Source of the DNA: JBAZLV01 sp964586075
GTDB lineage: Bacteria; Nitrospirota; UBA9217
Reading direction: 5' to 3'
DNA: 64,000 nt
NCBI GenBank assembly: GCA_964586075.1
Contig: CAZPGZ010000012.1
Span: 23,975 to 87,974, forward strand
Part shown: positions 36,103 to 44,840 of the stretch, piece by piece
How the letters are laid out: each line of letters begins with the position of its first letter
Numbering within the stretch: position 1 is the stretch's first letter
Position numbers and translations under genes: made by a program
Notes under the pieces: model-generated
What the model saw: the letters and a program-made list of their open reading frames with translations, nothing else
Told to the model about the DNA's origin: nothing
Database searches by the model: none

Positions 36103-36813
36103 TCAATTTCCTCCCGGTATTTTCATGTCGAACCTGGAATGGCAGCCATTGCAATATGCATACGATACTTTATGAGCGTGATGGCAAACAACACAATCTA
36201 TCTCTCCCAGATGTGAAGCATGCGGATTCCTGTTCGGGTGCTTTTCGGATTTTGTCCGGGCAGCAATATCCTTGTACGATCCATGGCAGGCGCCGCATCG
36301 TTCGTTTTCCACCGTGTCTCCTTTTACCGGAAATACAGTTCCATGACAGGCGGCGCATCCCACGCTTTGTTGCGCGTGAATTGCATCGAGGTTCCGAGAT
36401 TTTGCCCAGGACACGGCCGCCTGTTGCGCAAGCGACATATCTTCCTTGAGCGGCTTTCCCCATGATATCGTGGAACCGATAAGGCCAAAACTTTTTCCCG
36501 GTTTATACTGGTGACACACGGTACAATCAACCGGTGGGGTGCCAGCAATATGTTTCGCGTGCATTTTCGTAAAATATGCGTTTGCCACGGGACCGCCGGA
36601 TTTCGATGGATTATGGCATTTCAGGCAAGCACTGATACTTGAGCCGGAGACGGATGGATGTTTTTCAGAAAGAATTGCGGAGAACGTTGTATGACAGGTT
36701 TTGCACGTCCCGGCGCTTTTCGTTTCCGTCGCAGTGGATTTATCGGCGGCATACACCCCAGAGGCAATCAAACCGAGCAAAAGGGCGATACATGCTGTTT
36801 TTGTCTTTCTCAT
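36103..36813 (-). CDS. Multiheme c-type cytochrome (seven CXXCH motifs)
   Basis: A 236-residue periplasmic cytochrome with a clear signal peptide (about 1-22, ending VYAAD). It has seven heme motifs: CKTCH, CLKCH, CTVCH, CAACH, CGACH, CVVCH and CNGCH. Free histidines between them could be distal ligands. The C-terminal half (HLGEIDCVVCHHAH) resembles that of the next cytochrome (HMGELDCLLCHHVH), so the two are paralogues. The ATG at 36813 follows GGAGG by 11 bases. A terminator separates it from the upstream flavoprotein, so the cytochrome pair may have its own promoter. Confidence 0.9.
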   Translation of the reverse strand: MRKTKTACIALLLGLIASGVYAADKSTATETKSAGTCKTCHTTFSAILSEKHPSVSGSSISACLKCHNPSKSGGPVANAYFTKMHAKHIAGTPPVDCTVCHQYKPGKSFGLIGSTISWGKPLKEDMSLAQQAAVSWAKSRNLDAIHAQQSVGCAACHGTVFPVKGDTVENERCGACHGSYKDIAARTKSEKHPNRNPHASHLGEIDCVVCHHAHKVSYAYCNGCHSRFDMKIPGGN

Positions 36814-36857
36814 GGGAAACAAGGCCTCCTTTCAATCGTCTTGTTGGTATTCGGACA

Positions 36858-36893
36858 TTAAAAAGGCCCGGCGTGCAATTACAGCCGGGCCTT
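36858..36893 (-). terminator. Rho-independent terminator after the first flavoprotein gene
   Basis: On the minus strand AAGGCCCGGC and its exact complement form a 10-base GC-rich stem with an 11-base loop, followed by TTTTTAA. It ends the transcript of the flavoprotein gene at 36910-38499 just before the cytochrome gene. Confidence 0.85.
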
Positions 36894-36909
36894 GCTCTGT
36901 GCTGCGTCG

Positions 36910-38499
36910 TCAAGCTTTCTCTTTCGCCGCATTTATGCCTGCTATACGGCCGAATACTACTGCGTCGGGAGTGGCATTGGCCCCCAGCCGGTTATTGCCA
37001 TGCACACCGCCGGTCACCTCGCCTGCAGCATACAACCGCGGGATCGGGTCTCCCCAGATGTCAATGACCTGGGCGGACGCATTAATTCTGAGCCCTCCCA
37101 TGCAGTGATGGACCGAAGGCCACTGGGCAACGCTGTAATATGGCCCCTTTTCTATCGCCAACATTACCGGAGTGTACGGTTTATTAAACTCAGGGTCTTT
37201 GCCTGCCTTCAAATACTGGTTATGCTTCGCGATTGTCTCTTCAAGGGCGGGCGCTGGCACACCCATCTGCTTCGCAAGCTCGGCAAGGGAGGCCGCCTTC
37301 CAGACACGGCCCGCCGCAATCCCGCCATTTACCTCTTCTTGGGTAGTCACCTTCGGTATCATTTCTTCCGTGAACACGCAGAAAGCGCGTTTCATGCCCG
37401 TATTGATTTCCGCCCGCGCGACAACGTCACGCCGCTCCAGTTCGCTCACAAACCGCTTCCCGAGCGGCGTGACAAAAACACCGCCATAGCTCGGCATACG
37501 CGAAGGATACAGCGCATATTTATCGAGAGTGCCGCTGTCAGGATCAGCCGTGGGATACAGCTGAATGAAACTGAGTTGAAGCGCGTCAGCGCCGATCGCC
37601 TGTGCGTACCGGATCACTTCTCCGGTCGCACCCGGTTGGTTTGTACAGTTGTATGCGTCCGTGATATTGGGGTTGAACATCTGCCGCATCTTCACATCGC
37701 GCCCGAAACCTCCCGTGGTGAGCACTAGGGCTTTTTTTATTTTTATATTCTTAACACCCCGGGGTGTCTCAATTTCAACGCCGAGCACCGGGCCTGCCGG
37801 GTCTTTGCGCCAGATCCAGCTTACTTTTGTATTGAGGCGAATCTTTTTGACGCCGCTTCGGTCCGCAATCTTTTTGAGAGCGTCAACGTAGCCCCGTCCT
37901 GTTCCGTCGATACTAATGTGATCCCGGTATGCGGAATGTCCGCCTATGCGGGCCAACACATTTTTCAGTTTGAGGCCGCCTTCGTCGACCATCCAGTCAA
38001 GCGCAGCCGGAGCGTTGTTTACCAGCACCCGCACCAATTCCGGAATATTGTAGTAATCGCCGCCTTTCAGCGTGTCCTGATAGTGAAGTTCAGCGCTATC
38101 CTCGCCCAGTTTCAGTTTTTGACGGAGTTGCTGATTGTCGGTCCAAGCGTTGTACCCGCCTCCGTTAATCGTAGAGTTTCCGCCGGAAATCGGCATCTTC
38201 TCGAGAATGACGGTGCTGCTGCCCCGTGCCGCCGCTTCCGCAGCCGCAGCCAAACCGGCAAACCCTGAACCAACAATAACAACGTCTATTTCCTCGTCCC
38301 ATTTCTTAGGAAGCATACGGACGGTCGCGGCTTCCGCATCTCCCCGAAAAATACCCAGCGACAAAGCCGGCACTGCTGCAAGCGCTCCGACTCCTCCTGC
38401 AGCCTTCAGAAAACCTCGACGGCTCAGAGAACCGTTGCCGGATTTTGCCTTTGCTGCAGATTTGTTTGCTGTGGTCTTGGATGAGTCGTCCTTTTGCAT
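36910..38499 (-). CDS. Tat-exported FAD-dependent reductase, flavocytochrome c / fumarate reductase type
   Basis: A 529-residue flavoprotein of the succinate dehydrogenase/fumarate reductase family. A twin-arginine signal (SRRGFLKAAG, about 26-35) targets it to the periplasm. The FAD-binding dinucleotide fold follows with VVIVGSGFAGLAAA and EKMPISGGNS. Near the end HHCMGGLRIN contains the substrate-site histidine pair, and GEVTGGVHGNNRLG closes the FAD site. Unlike flavocytochrome c3 it has no heme domain; separate multiheme cytochromes are encoded next to it. The substrate could be fumarate, urocanate or another enoate and cannot be told from this view. Confidence 0.88.
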   Translation of the reverse strand: MQKDDSSKTTANKSAAKAKSGNGSLSRRGFLKAAGGVGALAAVPALSLGIFRGDAEAATVRMLPKKWDEEIDVVIVGSGFAGLAAAAEAAARGSSTVILEKMPISGGNSTINGGGYNAWTDNQQLRQKLKLGEDSAELHYQDTLKGGDYYNIPELVRVLVNNAPAALDWMVDEGGLKLKNVLARIGGHSAYRDHISIDGTGRGYVDALKKIADRSGVKKIRLNTKVSWIWRKDPAGPVLGVEIETPRGVKNIKIKKALVLTTGGFGRDVKMRQMFNPNITDAYNCTNQPGATGEVIRYAQAIGADALQLSFIQLYPTADPDSGTLDKYALYPSRMPSYGGVFVTPLGKRFVSELERRDVVARAEINTGMKRAFCVFTEEMIPKVTTQEEVNGGIAAGRVWKAASLAELAKQMGVPAPALEETIAKHNQYLKAGKDPEFNKPYTPVMLAIEKGPYYSVAQWPSVHHCMGGLRINASAQVIDIWGDPIPRLYAAGEVTGGVHGNNRLGANATPDAVVFGRIAGINAAKEKA

Positions 38500-38543
38500 A
38501 ATAAGCTCCTATCGTTTTCTATTCATATCCAATCGCATGCCGT

Positions 38544-40061
38544 TTATGCCCAGGGCTTCTCAGCAGCAGCATTCTTGCCGCATGCCCTGCCGTTGACGAT
38601 GCAGTCGGTCGTGGCGTTGCCGCCCAGCCTGTTGGCTCCGTGCACGCCTCCTGTGACCTCACCGGCCGCATAAAACCGCGGAATAACATTGCCATGGCGA
38701 TCAATGACCTGCCCTGTTGTCCCTTTGGTCCTTAAACCTCCCATGGTATGGTGCGCTCCCGCCTGGGTTGGGCTGGCATAAAACGGCCCTTTTGCGAGCG
38801 GTTTAAGATTCGTAACCTTCTTTCCGAACTCCTTGTCCTCTCCTTTTTTCGCAAACTCATTATAGTTCTTTATCGTGTTCAGGAATTTTTCCTCAGACAC
38901 ATCAAATTTTTCTTTCAGGATTTTGGCCAGACCTTCCAGCGTATCCGCTTTAAATATCAAACCGTCTTTGAGCGTTCGCTCGATTGTCGCGGCATCAAAT
39001 CTTTTTTTGCAAAGGTCGTCCGCCACCCATAGCAGCAGCTTTTTCGGCTGCTGCAAAACCGCATCAGACATGACATCGCGTCTAGCGTCTTCTGCAACAA
39101 ACCGCTCGCCTTTTGTGTTCACGAAGATGGCTGAGTCAATCCCGAGGTTCGCCAGTGAGCCGTATTTCTTTGTATAATAGTTGCACGCGATGAGCAGTTG
39201 AATATAATCCATGCCGATTACATCCGCGCCTTCATCCTCTGCGCTGGTAATTGCCTCACCGGTTGCAGAAGCAACATTTGTCGTCGGCAACTCCGCATCA
39301 AGAAGCGGCGCATACTTCGAACGCATTCTCACATCTGCGGCAAATCCGCCTGTCGCCAGCACCACGCCGCGTTTTGCTTTGAAATACAGCTTCTTCCCCT
39401 TGTTCTCGGCCTCAACGCCCTGTACCATGCCGGTTAAAAATCCTTCCCGAACGATTCCGCTCAGTTTGTACCCTATAAGAACCGGGATTTTCCTTTTATC
39501 AACTTCAGCTTTCAATGCCTTTACGATCGCGCCACCCCGTCCTCCGTTGATAGGGTCATGGCTTCTCGGATAAAGAGAACCAACAATGGTATAGACAGTT
39601 GGTTCGAATTGCACGCCCATCTTTTCAAGCCACTTGACACCGTCCAGTGCGTTCTCCACCAAAAATCTGACCTTTTCCGGGTCCCCCCGAAAATCACCGC
39701 CTGCCAGTGTGTGTTTGTAGTGCAGGTCGATAGAATCTTCAATACCCTGTTTTTTCTGGCGTTCAGGGTCCACCGCATTCATGCCGCCGCTGGCAATAAT
39801 CGAGTTGCCGCCGATAAACAAATTCTTTTCAAGAATGATAACATTGCTACCCCCATCAAATGCTTCAATCGCGGCGGCAAGCCCGGCATATCCGGTGCCG
39901 ATTACTACTACGTCAGCTTCTTTGTCCCATTTTTTTGGCTGACTTACTGCATGCAATTCCTTCGGAAACAGCTGTCCTCCTGCCACAGCACCAGCGGCAA
40001 TTGCCGCCGTGGAACCCAGAAAACGCCTTCTTGTAATGCCTGACTTTTTCTCGCTGCTCAT
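38544..40061 (-). CDS. Second Tat-exported FAD-dependent reductase, fumarate reductase type
   Basis: A 505-residue paralogue of the next flavoprotein. The Tat signal is ITRRRFLGSTAA (about 9-20). FAD motifs are VVVIGTGYAGLAAA and EKNLFIGGNS, and the substrate region is HHTMGGLRTKG followed by GEVTGGVHGANRLGGNA. TAGGAGG precedes the ATG at 40061. The two flavoproteins differ in the middle capping domain, so they probably act on different substrates. The gene is divergent from the GGDEF gene across a 180-base gap. Confidence 0.88.
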   Translation of the reverse strand: MSSEKKSGITRRRFLGSTAAIAAGAVAGGQLFPKELHAVSQPKKWDKEADVVVIGTGYAGLAAAIEAFDGGSNVIILEKNLFIGGNSIIASGGMNAVDPERQKKQGIEDSIDLHYKHTLAGGDFRGDPEKVRFLVENALDGVKWLEKMGVQFEPTVYTIVGSLYPRSHDPINGGRGGAIVKALKAEVDKRKIPVLIGYKLSGIVREGFLTGMVQGVEAENKGKKLYFKAKRGVVLATGGFAADVRMRSKYAPLLDAELPTTNVASATGEAITSAEDEGADVIGMDYIQLLIACNYYTKKYGSLANLGIDSAIFVNTKGERFVAEDARRDVMSDAVLQQPKKLLLWVADDLCKKRFDAATIERTLKDGLIFKADTLEGLAKILKEKFDVSEEKFLNTIKNYNEFAKKGEDKEFGKKVTNLKPLAKGPFYASPTQAGAHHTMGGLRTKGTTGQVIDRHGNVIPRFYAAGEVTGGVHGANRLGGNATTDCIVNGRACGKNAAAEKPWA

Positions 40062-40198
40062 ACGTTCCTCCTATAAAGAAATAGTACTCTTGATGATTTC
40101 TTCTGAATAGAAAACATGTTACTTGTTTTACCTGCAACCTGGCTTTTTGTAACTGTACCACTATTTCCAGGAGTATAGTAAAAAATAATCCCAAAGTT

Positions 40199-40214
40199 TG
40201 GCATCATATTTGCA
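40199..40214 (+). promoter_or_regulatory. Sigma-54 promoter for the GGDEF gene
   Basis: TGGCAT, five bases, TTGCA. All conserved positions of the RpoN consensus TGGCAC-N5-TTGCW are met except the last base of the -24 box. Transcription would begin near 40226, just before the AAGGAG ribosome site of the GGDEF gene. Confidence 0.72.
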
Positions 40215-40241
40215 GCATATAAGTTCAAAAAGGAGACGGCC

Positions 40242-41342
40242 ATGACGAAACCATTTATAAGTCATTACAATAACATCCGGGAAACCATAAAACTCGTGTA
40301 CAGGCTGGCCCGCGGCATGGATTATCAGGACTTGTGCCTGTATATGCTGAGAATTAATCAGCAAAAAGATATTGAGGCAATTCTGCAGGAAACTGCGCGA
40401 TGTTTAAGCGATATTTTGCAATATGATCTTTTCGGTTTTGTTATGAAAAATAAAGATGCTGTTGATGTTTGGATAGATCCGTACATCTATACAGCACAGT
40501 TTGCTGAATATATTGAAAAAGATTTCAAGTGCCAAAAAAATGACTTTATCATGCACAATATCCAAAAAAACTGTGCAGAAAAAAGTCATAATTTTGACAA
40601 TATAAACATGCAAGACATTGTTTCCTATAATGTTATAGAAATTAATTTCATGGCAAAACTGTACATCCTGCCGAAAAGAAAGATGCTTCATCATCATGAC
40701 ACGATTATAAGCACGATCATCCGAACTTTGGGAACCACTCTTGAAAAATGCTTGAGCGCCAAACAACTCGAAAACGCCGCCGCAATCGATCCTCTTACCG
40801 GTTGTTATAATCGCAGGGCGCTCTTTGACTTCATCGAAAGCGATATCGCGTACACACAACGATATGGTGCTGATCTTTCAATCGTCATGATTGATGCTGA
40901 TAACTTTAAGGAAGTCAATGATATGCACGGACATCTGGCAGGAGATGTGGTCCTGAAGGAAATAGCTTCCTGCATCAATTCCCAAGTCAGGAAAACCGAT
41001 TACCTAGGCCGGTACGGCGGAGAAGAGTTCGTACTTGTCCTGCCGGAAACGTCGTTGTATAGCGCGGTGCAACTGGCGGAGAAACTGCGGAAAAAACTAG
41101 AATCGCATTCAATAAAAATCGGGAAAAAGTGCCTTAAGATCACGGCAAGCTTCGGCGTATCAAGCCTCGAAAACAAAACTGACAGCAGCAGTTTCCTGCA
41201 GGAAGCCGACGAACGTCTGTACAAAGCAAAGGTTTTGGGGAAAAATTGTGTTGTGCCTAATCTGCTCCCCTGCTTTGCTGATAAAAATTTTGTTGCGAGA
41301 AAGCGCCAGCATAAATATGCAGCCGCAGCTTCGGCGAAATAA
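40242..41342 (+). CDS. Diguanylate cyclase (GGDEF domain)
   Basis: A 366-residue protein with a C-terminal GGDEF domain that should make c-di-GMP. The active-site motif is GGEEF at 259-263, and an RxxD inhibitory site (Arg250-Asp253) lies five residues before it, so product feedback is likely. The first 170 residues have no membrane segment; they may be a degenerate GAF-like sensor, but I do not recognise the family. AAGGAG precedes the ATG. The sigma-54-like promoter suggests control by one of the NtrC-family activators in the window. The last 20 residues are basic and alanine-rich. Confidence 0.92.
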   Translation: MTKPFISHYNNIRETIKLVYRLARGMDYQDLCLYMLRINQQKDIEAILQETARCLSDILQYDLFGFVMKNKDAVDVWIDPYIYTAQFAEYIEKDFKCQKNDFIMHNIQKNCAEKSHNFDNINMQDIVSYNVIEINFMAKLYILPKRKMLHHHDTIISTIIRTLGTTLEKCLSAKQLENAAAIDPLTGCYNRRALFDFIESDIAYTQRYGADLSIVMIDADNFKEVNDMHGHLAGDVVLKEIASCINSQVRKTDYLGRYGGEEFVLVLPETSLYSAVQLAEKLRKKLESHSIKIGKKCLKITASFGVSSLENKTDSSSFLQEADERLYKAKVLGKNCVVPNLLPCFADKNFVARKRQHKYAAAASAK

Positions 41343-41441
41343 TTTGGAATTTTTTTCCATAGTGCAAGAATTTTTTTCCGGCTCGAAGACCCCTCCCAGC
41401 ACCGTTGCGCACTGTTTTCCTGAAGTTCTGCAGGCGGCTGC

Positions 41442-42569
41442 CTATGCCGATTTGTAAAACAAGGGATGCGTCACTCCGCGGCTGATAAGAAAACCAATTA
41501 CATCGGCAGGTCTGAAAAACATGCGCAGCTTCCAGGTGTTTTTTGTTGCCGCGCTGAATACGCGTTCGTCTAGCGTATCAATGAGCCGCAGCAGTTCCTC
41601 CTGCTCTTCGTCGGTGTAGTCGAAGACCGTTCCTGGCTTTCGGTCATCCCGTACTGCCGATGCCGTGAGTCGGGCTATGACCTTCCCCACGGCTGTAAAA
41701 TAGGGGGCTCCTTCAGGGAGGTGAAGAAATCGAGGGACATTCAACAGATGGTTTGATACGGCCCGCACGTCCGGCAGGTCCCCTACATGCTCCAGCGTGA
41801 TGTCCAGCTTTTCTTTACATAAAGAAATCAGGTTTTTCACCAGCACATGAGTCCTACCTTCCGGTACACGGTTGATGACGAGGGCAGGATGAAATGATTG
41901 TTCGATTTCTTCGATGAGCGGCAGCAGTTCAGGGGCTGCGTTGGTCAGGGTTTCCCGGAACCATTCGAGAGTAAACCGTTTTTCGCTCTTTGCATTCTTG
42001 TTTTCCTCATCAATCAATTGTGCCACTACCGGGTGGTTTTTGAAAACATTCTGCATTTTTCGGTACAGGGCGCCCTTGATAAAGCTGTACGCGTTCATTA
42101 CCGCGCCGGGCTCGGGCGCAGTAATAACCACGCCGTGGTCGGAGATGCCGAAAAAATCCAGCGTATTAAAATGAACACCGGCGCCAAGATCGATAATGAT
42201 GAAATCTGCGGGAAGCGCCTTAAGATGGCGCATCAGCTTGAGCTTCATCCAGTGGGGCGGATGGAGCGCCCCCGGGACGAATTCGGCGCCGCTGATAAGC
42301 TTCACATTCTTTTCGGTGGTTTCGACGAGAAGGTCTTCAAGCGAAGAGACCTTATTCAGCAGAAAATTGGCGACCGTCGGCGTTTGGCGAAGAATGCCGA
42401 GGTAGGTGTGAAGGTTCGCACCGCCCAAATCCAGATCAACAAGAATAACCCGGAGCCCTTCCCGTGCCAGCGCCGTGCCCAGGCCGATGGACAGCAGGCT
42501 TTTGCCGACACCTCCTTTGCCGCCGCCCACTGATATTATTGTTCCGGTTTGTTGATCCGCTTTTTTCAT
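41442..42569 (-). CDS. MinD/ParA-family ATPase, FlhG-like (second copy)
   Basis: A 375-residue P-loop ATPase with deviant Walker A GGGKGGVGKS and VDLDLGGANLHTYLG. It differs from flhG at 23390: it has a longer insert (about 170-215) and a C-terminal extension of about 60 residues (DYTDEEQEELLRLID onward). GGAG lies before the ATG at 42569, which removes a 29-residue upstream extension. It follows the coiled-coil gene by 99 bases in the VWA operon. Proteins of this type position machinery or bind DNA; the target here is unknown. Confidence 0.88.
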   Translation of the reverse strand: MKKADQQTGTIISVGGGKGGVGKSLLSIGLGTALAREGLRVILVDLDLGGANLHTYLGILRQTPTVANFLLNKVSSLEDLLVETTEKNVKLISGAEFVPGALHPPHWMKLKLMRHLKALPADFIIIDLGAGVHFNTLDFFGISDHGVVITAPEPGAVMNAYSFIKGALYRKMQNVFKNHPVVAQLIDEENKNAKSEKRFTLEWFRETLTNAAPELLPLIEEIEQSFHPALVINRVPEGRTHVLVKNLISLCKEKLDITLEHVGDLPDVRAVSNHLLNVPRFLHLPEGAPYFTAVGKVIARLTASAVRDDRKPGTVFDYTDEEQEELLRLIDTLDERVFSAATKNTWKLRMFFRPADVIGFLISRGVTHPLFYKSA

Positions 42570-42668
42570 ACACTCCACTTTAGCAAAGTTTTTCCGAGCT
42601 GTAAAGTTTGTTTTCGTCTCGGTTATCCCGCTCTGCATAGACTTGCCGGACCTCATCGCAAATTGTAT

Positions 42669-43067
42669 TTAAGCGCTTTCTTTCCCACCGAAGCTTTTAT
42701 CATACAGAATCGAGTATTCCGTTTCCAGTGTTGCGTACTTCTTTTTCAGAGCCTCCAGGTGTTTGTTTTCTGTTTCCAGTTTATTTTCTAGTTCAGCCGC
42801 CCTCGCGACAAGTTGATCTTTTTCCTTCTGAAGCTGCGCATATGCGGCACTTCCAGAGTGATCCGCAGCAGCCGGTTTGGTATGCGTGGTTTCAGGAGCT
42901 TTGTCGCCGGAGGTTCTCAGGGCTTTTAATTCTACAATTTCCTGCAAGGTTTTTTGGTACAACCGCAGGTGCTTACGATTTTTAAAATAGAAAATAAAAA
43001 ACAGCACCATGCATCCTACAGTGAACTCAAGAAAAAAAAGCATCATAAGCGCATCAACCTGGATCAT
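42669..43067 (-). CDS. Small membrane protein with coiled coil, unknown function
   Basis: A 132-residue protein with one N-terminal membrane segment (about 7-28), a basic stop-transfer stretch (KNRKHLRLYQK), a polar linker and a C-terminal coiled coil (about 75-125, rich in Leu, Glu and Lys at heptad spacing). Its start overlaps the VWA gene stop as ATGA, so the two are translated together. No family is recognised. The layout suggests a membrane-tethered partner of the VWA protein on the outside or the MinD-like ATPase on the inside. Confidence 0.8.
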   Translation of the reverse strand: MIQVDALMMLFFLEFTVGCMVLFFIFYFKNRKHLRLYQKTLQEIVELKALRTSGDKAPETTHTKPAAADHSGSAAYAQLQKEKDQLVARAAELENKLETENKHLEALKKKYATLETEYSILYDKSFGGKESA

Positions 43068-44626
43068 CGTTTTTTCTCCTGCGGAGGTACCGCGTCGGCA
43101 TCATGCTCCGAAGACTTATTCCCTGTCCGCTTTCTTTTCAGTTTCTTATACTGGCGACAGGCAATGGCAACGAGAGACACAGCGCATGCCAAAATAAGAT
43201 TGACGCTTGCAAAAACGCCCAGGACATATCTCCAGTTAACAGTCTGAGACGGTTTAGGCGTATTTCCATCTGTACTCACGCTCTGGTTCAATCCTCCGGA
43301 GGCAGATACCGACTCAATCGCGTGAAACTCACACAGCTTTTCCCGCTGGAACGTCTTGCTCTCGGCTTTGACTCGTACCCGGTATATGCCTGCCGTTCCT
43401 GCAATAAGTTCTCCGGAAAAAATGCCGGTCTTTACTCTGTCCTGACCGGACAGTTTGCCGGCAGGCAGTTCCACTCTTCGCGTCTTGTTGTCAGGCGTGC
43501 TGACTTCCGCATAGAGCGTCACCTGATTTAGAAATTCCGGTTCACGAAGAACCGCATCATACTTTTCCAGCCATGCGTTTATACCGTTTTTTTCTCCTAC
43601 CCCGGTTACATCACGGTCAAAAAGAGCTTTAAGCTTCAGATCCGTAACAATAAAAATTCTGTTTCCTTCAGTGCTGCTCAGGCTCACCTTCCAGGTGCCG
43701 ATATCGGGCGCCGTAATGGTTATCATGTCAAAAGCATCCGATTTATACCAGAGAATATTTTTTGCATGCAAATCCTGTAAATGGGTTTTATCGTGCGGAT
43801 CGGTCAGGCCGGTTGATGTTCCGGGTTTTTTGGTAACCAGCAGTATTATCTCCTGAATATTTTTATCAACAAAAAAACTGTCTCCATGCAAAGGGATGGC
43901 GTCGGGTGATTTTATTTTTTCAAACGTAGAAACAAAAACAGTGTGCAGATCCTTATCGCTTCTGACAAGCACGGCGGTTCCCTTTGTCTCCTCGGCTATT
44001 TCCTTCAGCAGGCCCATTTCAGTCATTTCTGTAAATGCTATGGCATGGATCACAATGCCCGATCTGGCAATTAACGGCAAAAGTTGCTTCAATTCTTTAT
44101 AAGCGCTTTCATTCTGCGCAGGTGATCCGAGGTCCAATATGCCGTTTGACAGCAAAATTATGGTCTTCTTCCCTCGGGAAGAGCTTTTCAGACGGTCGTA
44201 CGCATTTTGGACAGCCTCTGTAATGTTGGTGTTGAATTCCTTCGCGGTAATATTATCTATGCCTTTAAATAACTTCTCCCGGTTCTTTGCATCATTCCGG
44301 GCCAAGGGAGCAATTTCCCGCGCTGAATCCCCAAAACCTACGATGCTTATTGAATCGTTTTCATCGAGAAGCGAAATAAACAGCTTTGCCGCGGGCTTGC
44401 GATAGTCATGCGGATCAATCTGCTTCATTTTTCCGGAACAATCCAGCAACAGCACCACATCCGCACCGGAATTATCACCAGAGGCGTTTTTGAGCATGTT
44501 CTTTGCGTCGGACCGTAAATTTGCCCCCGCATTCCTCTGTTCAGAAACCGCGGGAGTCGCACCGAAAGACTGGGCCGCGAGACATATGCTAAACAGCAAC
44601 AGAGTGTATATACGCATTTTTTGCAT
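43064..44626 (-). CDS. Exported von Willebrand factor A (VWA) domain protein with C-terminal membrane anchor
   Basis: A 520-residue protein. A signal peptide (about 1-23) is followed by a VWA domain (about 55-225) starting DVVLLLDCSGKMK. The MIDAS motif reads D-x-S-x-K rather than D-x-S-x-S, so metal binding may be altered; IVGFGDSAREI and ILLSNGILDLG are typical later parts. A beta-rich region follows, then one membrane segment (about 477-500) and a short basic cytoplasmic tail. It is the first gene of an operon with the coiled-coil protein and MinD-like ATPase. A sigma-28-like promoter lies upstream. Confidence 0.84.
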   Translation of the reverse strand: MQKMRIYTLLLFSICLAAQSFGATPAVSEQRNAGANLRSDAKNMLKNASGDNSGADVVLLLDCSGKMKQIDPHDYRKPAAKLFISLLDENDSISIVGFGDSAREIAPLARNDAKNREKLFKGIDNITAKEFNTNITEAVQNAYDRLKSSSRGKKTIILLSNGILDLGSPAQNESAYKELKQLLPLIARSGIVIHAIAFTEMTEMGLLKEIAEETKGTAVLVRSDKDLHTVFVSTFEKIKSPDAIPLHGDSFFVDKNIQEIILLVTKKPGTSTGLTDPHDKTHLQDLHAKNILWYKSDAFDMITITAPDIGTWKVSLSSTEGNRIFIVTDLKLKALFDRDVTGVGEKNGINAWLEKYDAVLREPEFLNQVTLYAEVSTPDNKTRRVELPAGKLSGQDRVKTGIFSGELIAGTAGIYRVRVKAESKTFQREKLCEFHAIESVSASGGLNQSVSTDGNTPKPSQTVNWRYVLGVFASVNLILACAVSLVAIACRQYKKLKRKRTGNKSSEHDADAVPPQEKKR

Positions 44627-44645
44627 GATTAATTCACCAGGTATC

Positions 44646-44672
44646 TTATCGGTATGTTTTAGAAAAAATATA
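44646..44672 (-). promoter_or_regulatory. Possible sigma-28 (FliA) promoter for the VWA operon
   Basis: On the minus strand TATATTTT, an 11-base spacer, then ACCGATAA: 6 of 8 and 7 of 8 matches to TAAAGTTT-N11-GCCGATAA. The start of transcription would be about 13 bases before the VWA start codon, which leaves little leader but includes GGTGA. Confidence 0.42.
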
Positions 44673-44840
44673 CTTTCTTTGTATACTTAATTTTTATTGC
44701 CGATTCAACATCCTAAAAAATAAAGTTTTTTTCTGCTAAAGATATCAAAAGGATTGACGATAAGTATGACTAGGAATTGCCACCCGGGTGCTGGATCAGG
44801 TTGTTTTAACAGTATATCCGCGAAGTAATGAGACAATACC

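Noticed and set aside
41347..41379. Direct repeat of GAATTTTTTTCC
   Set aside because: The two 12-base copies are low complexity and lie in a gap between converging genes; chance or slippage explains them.
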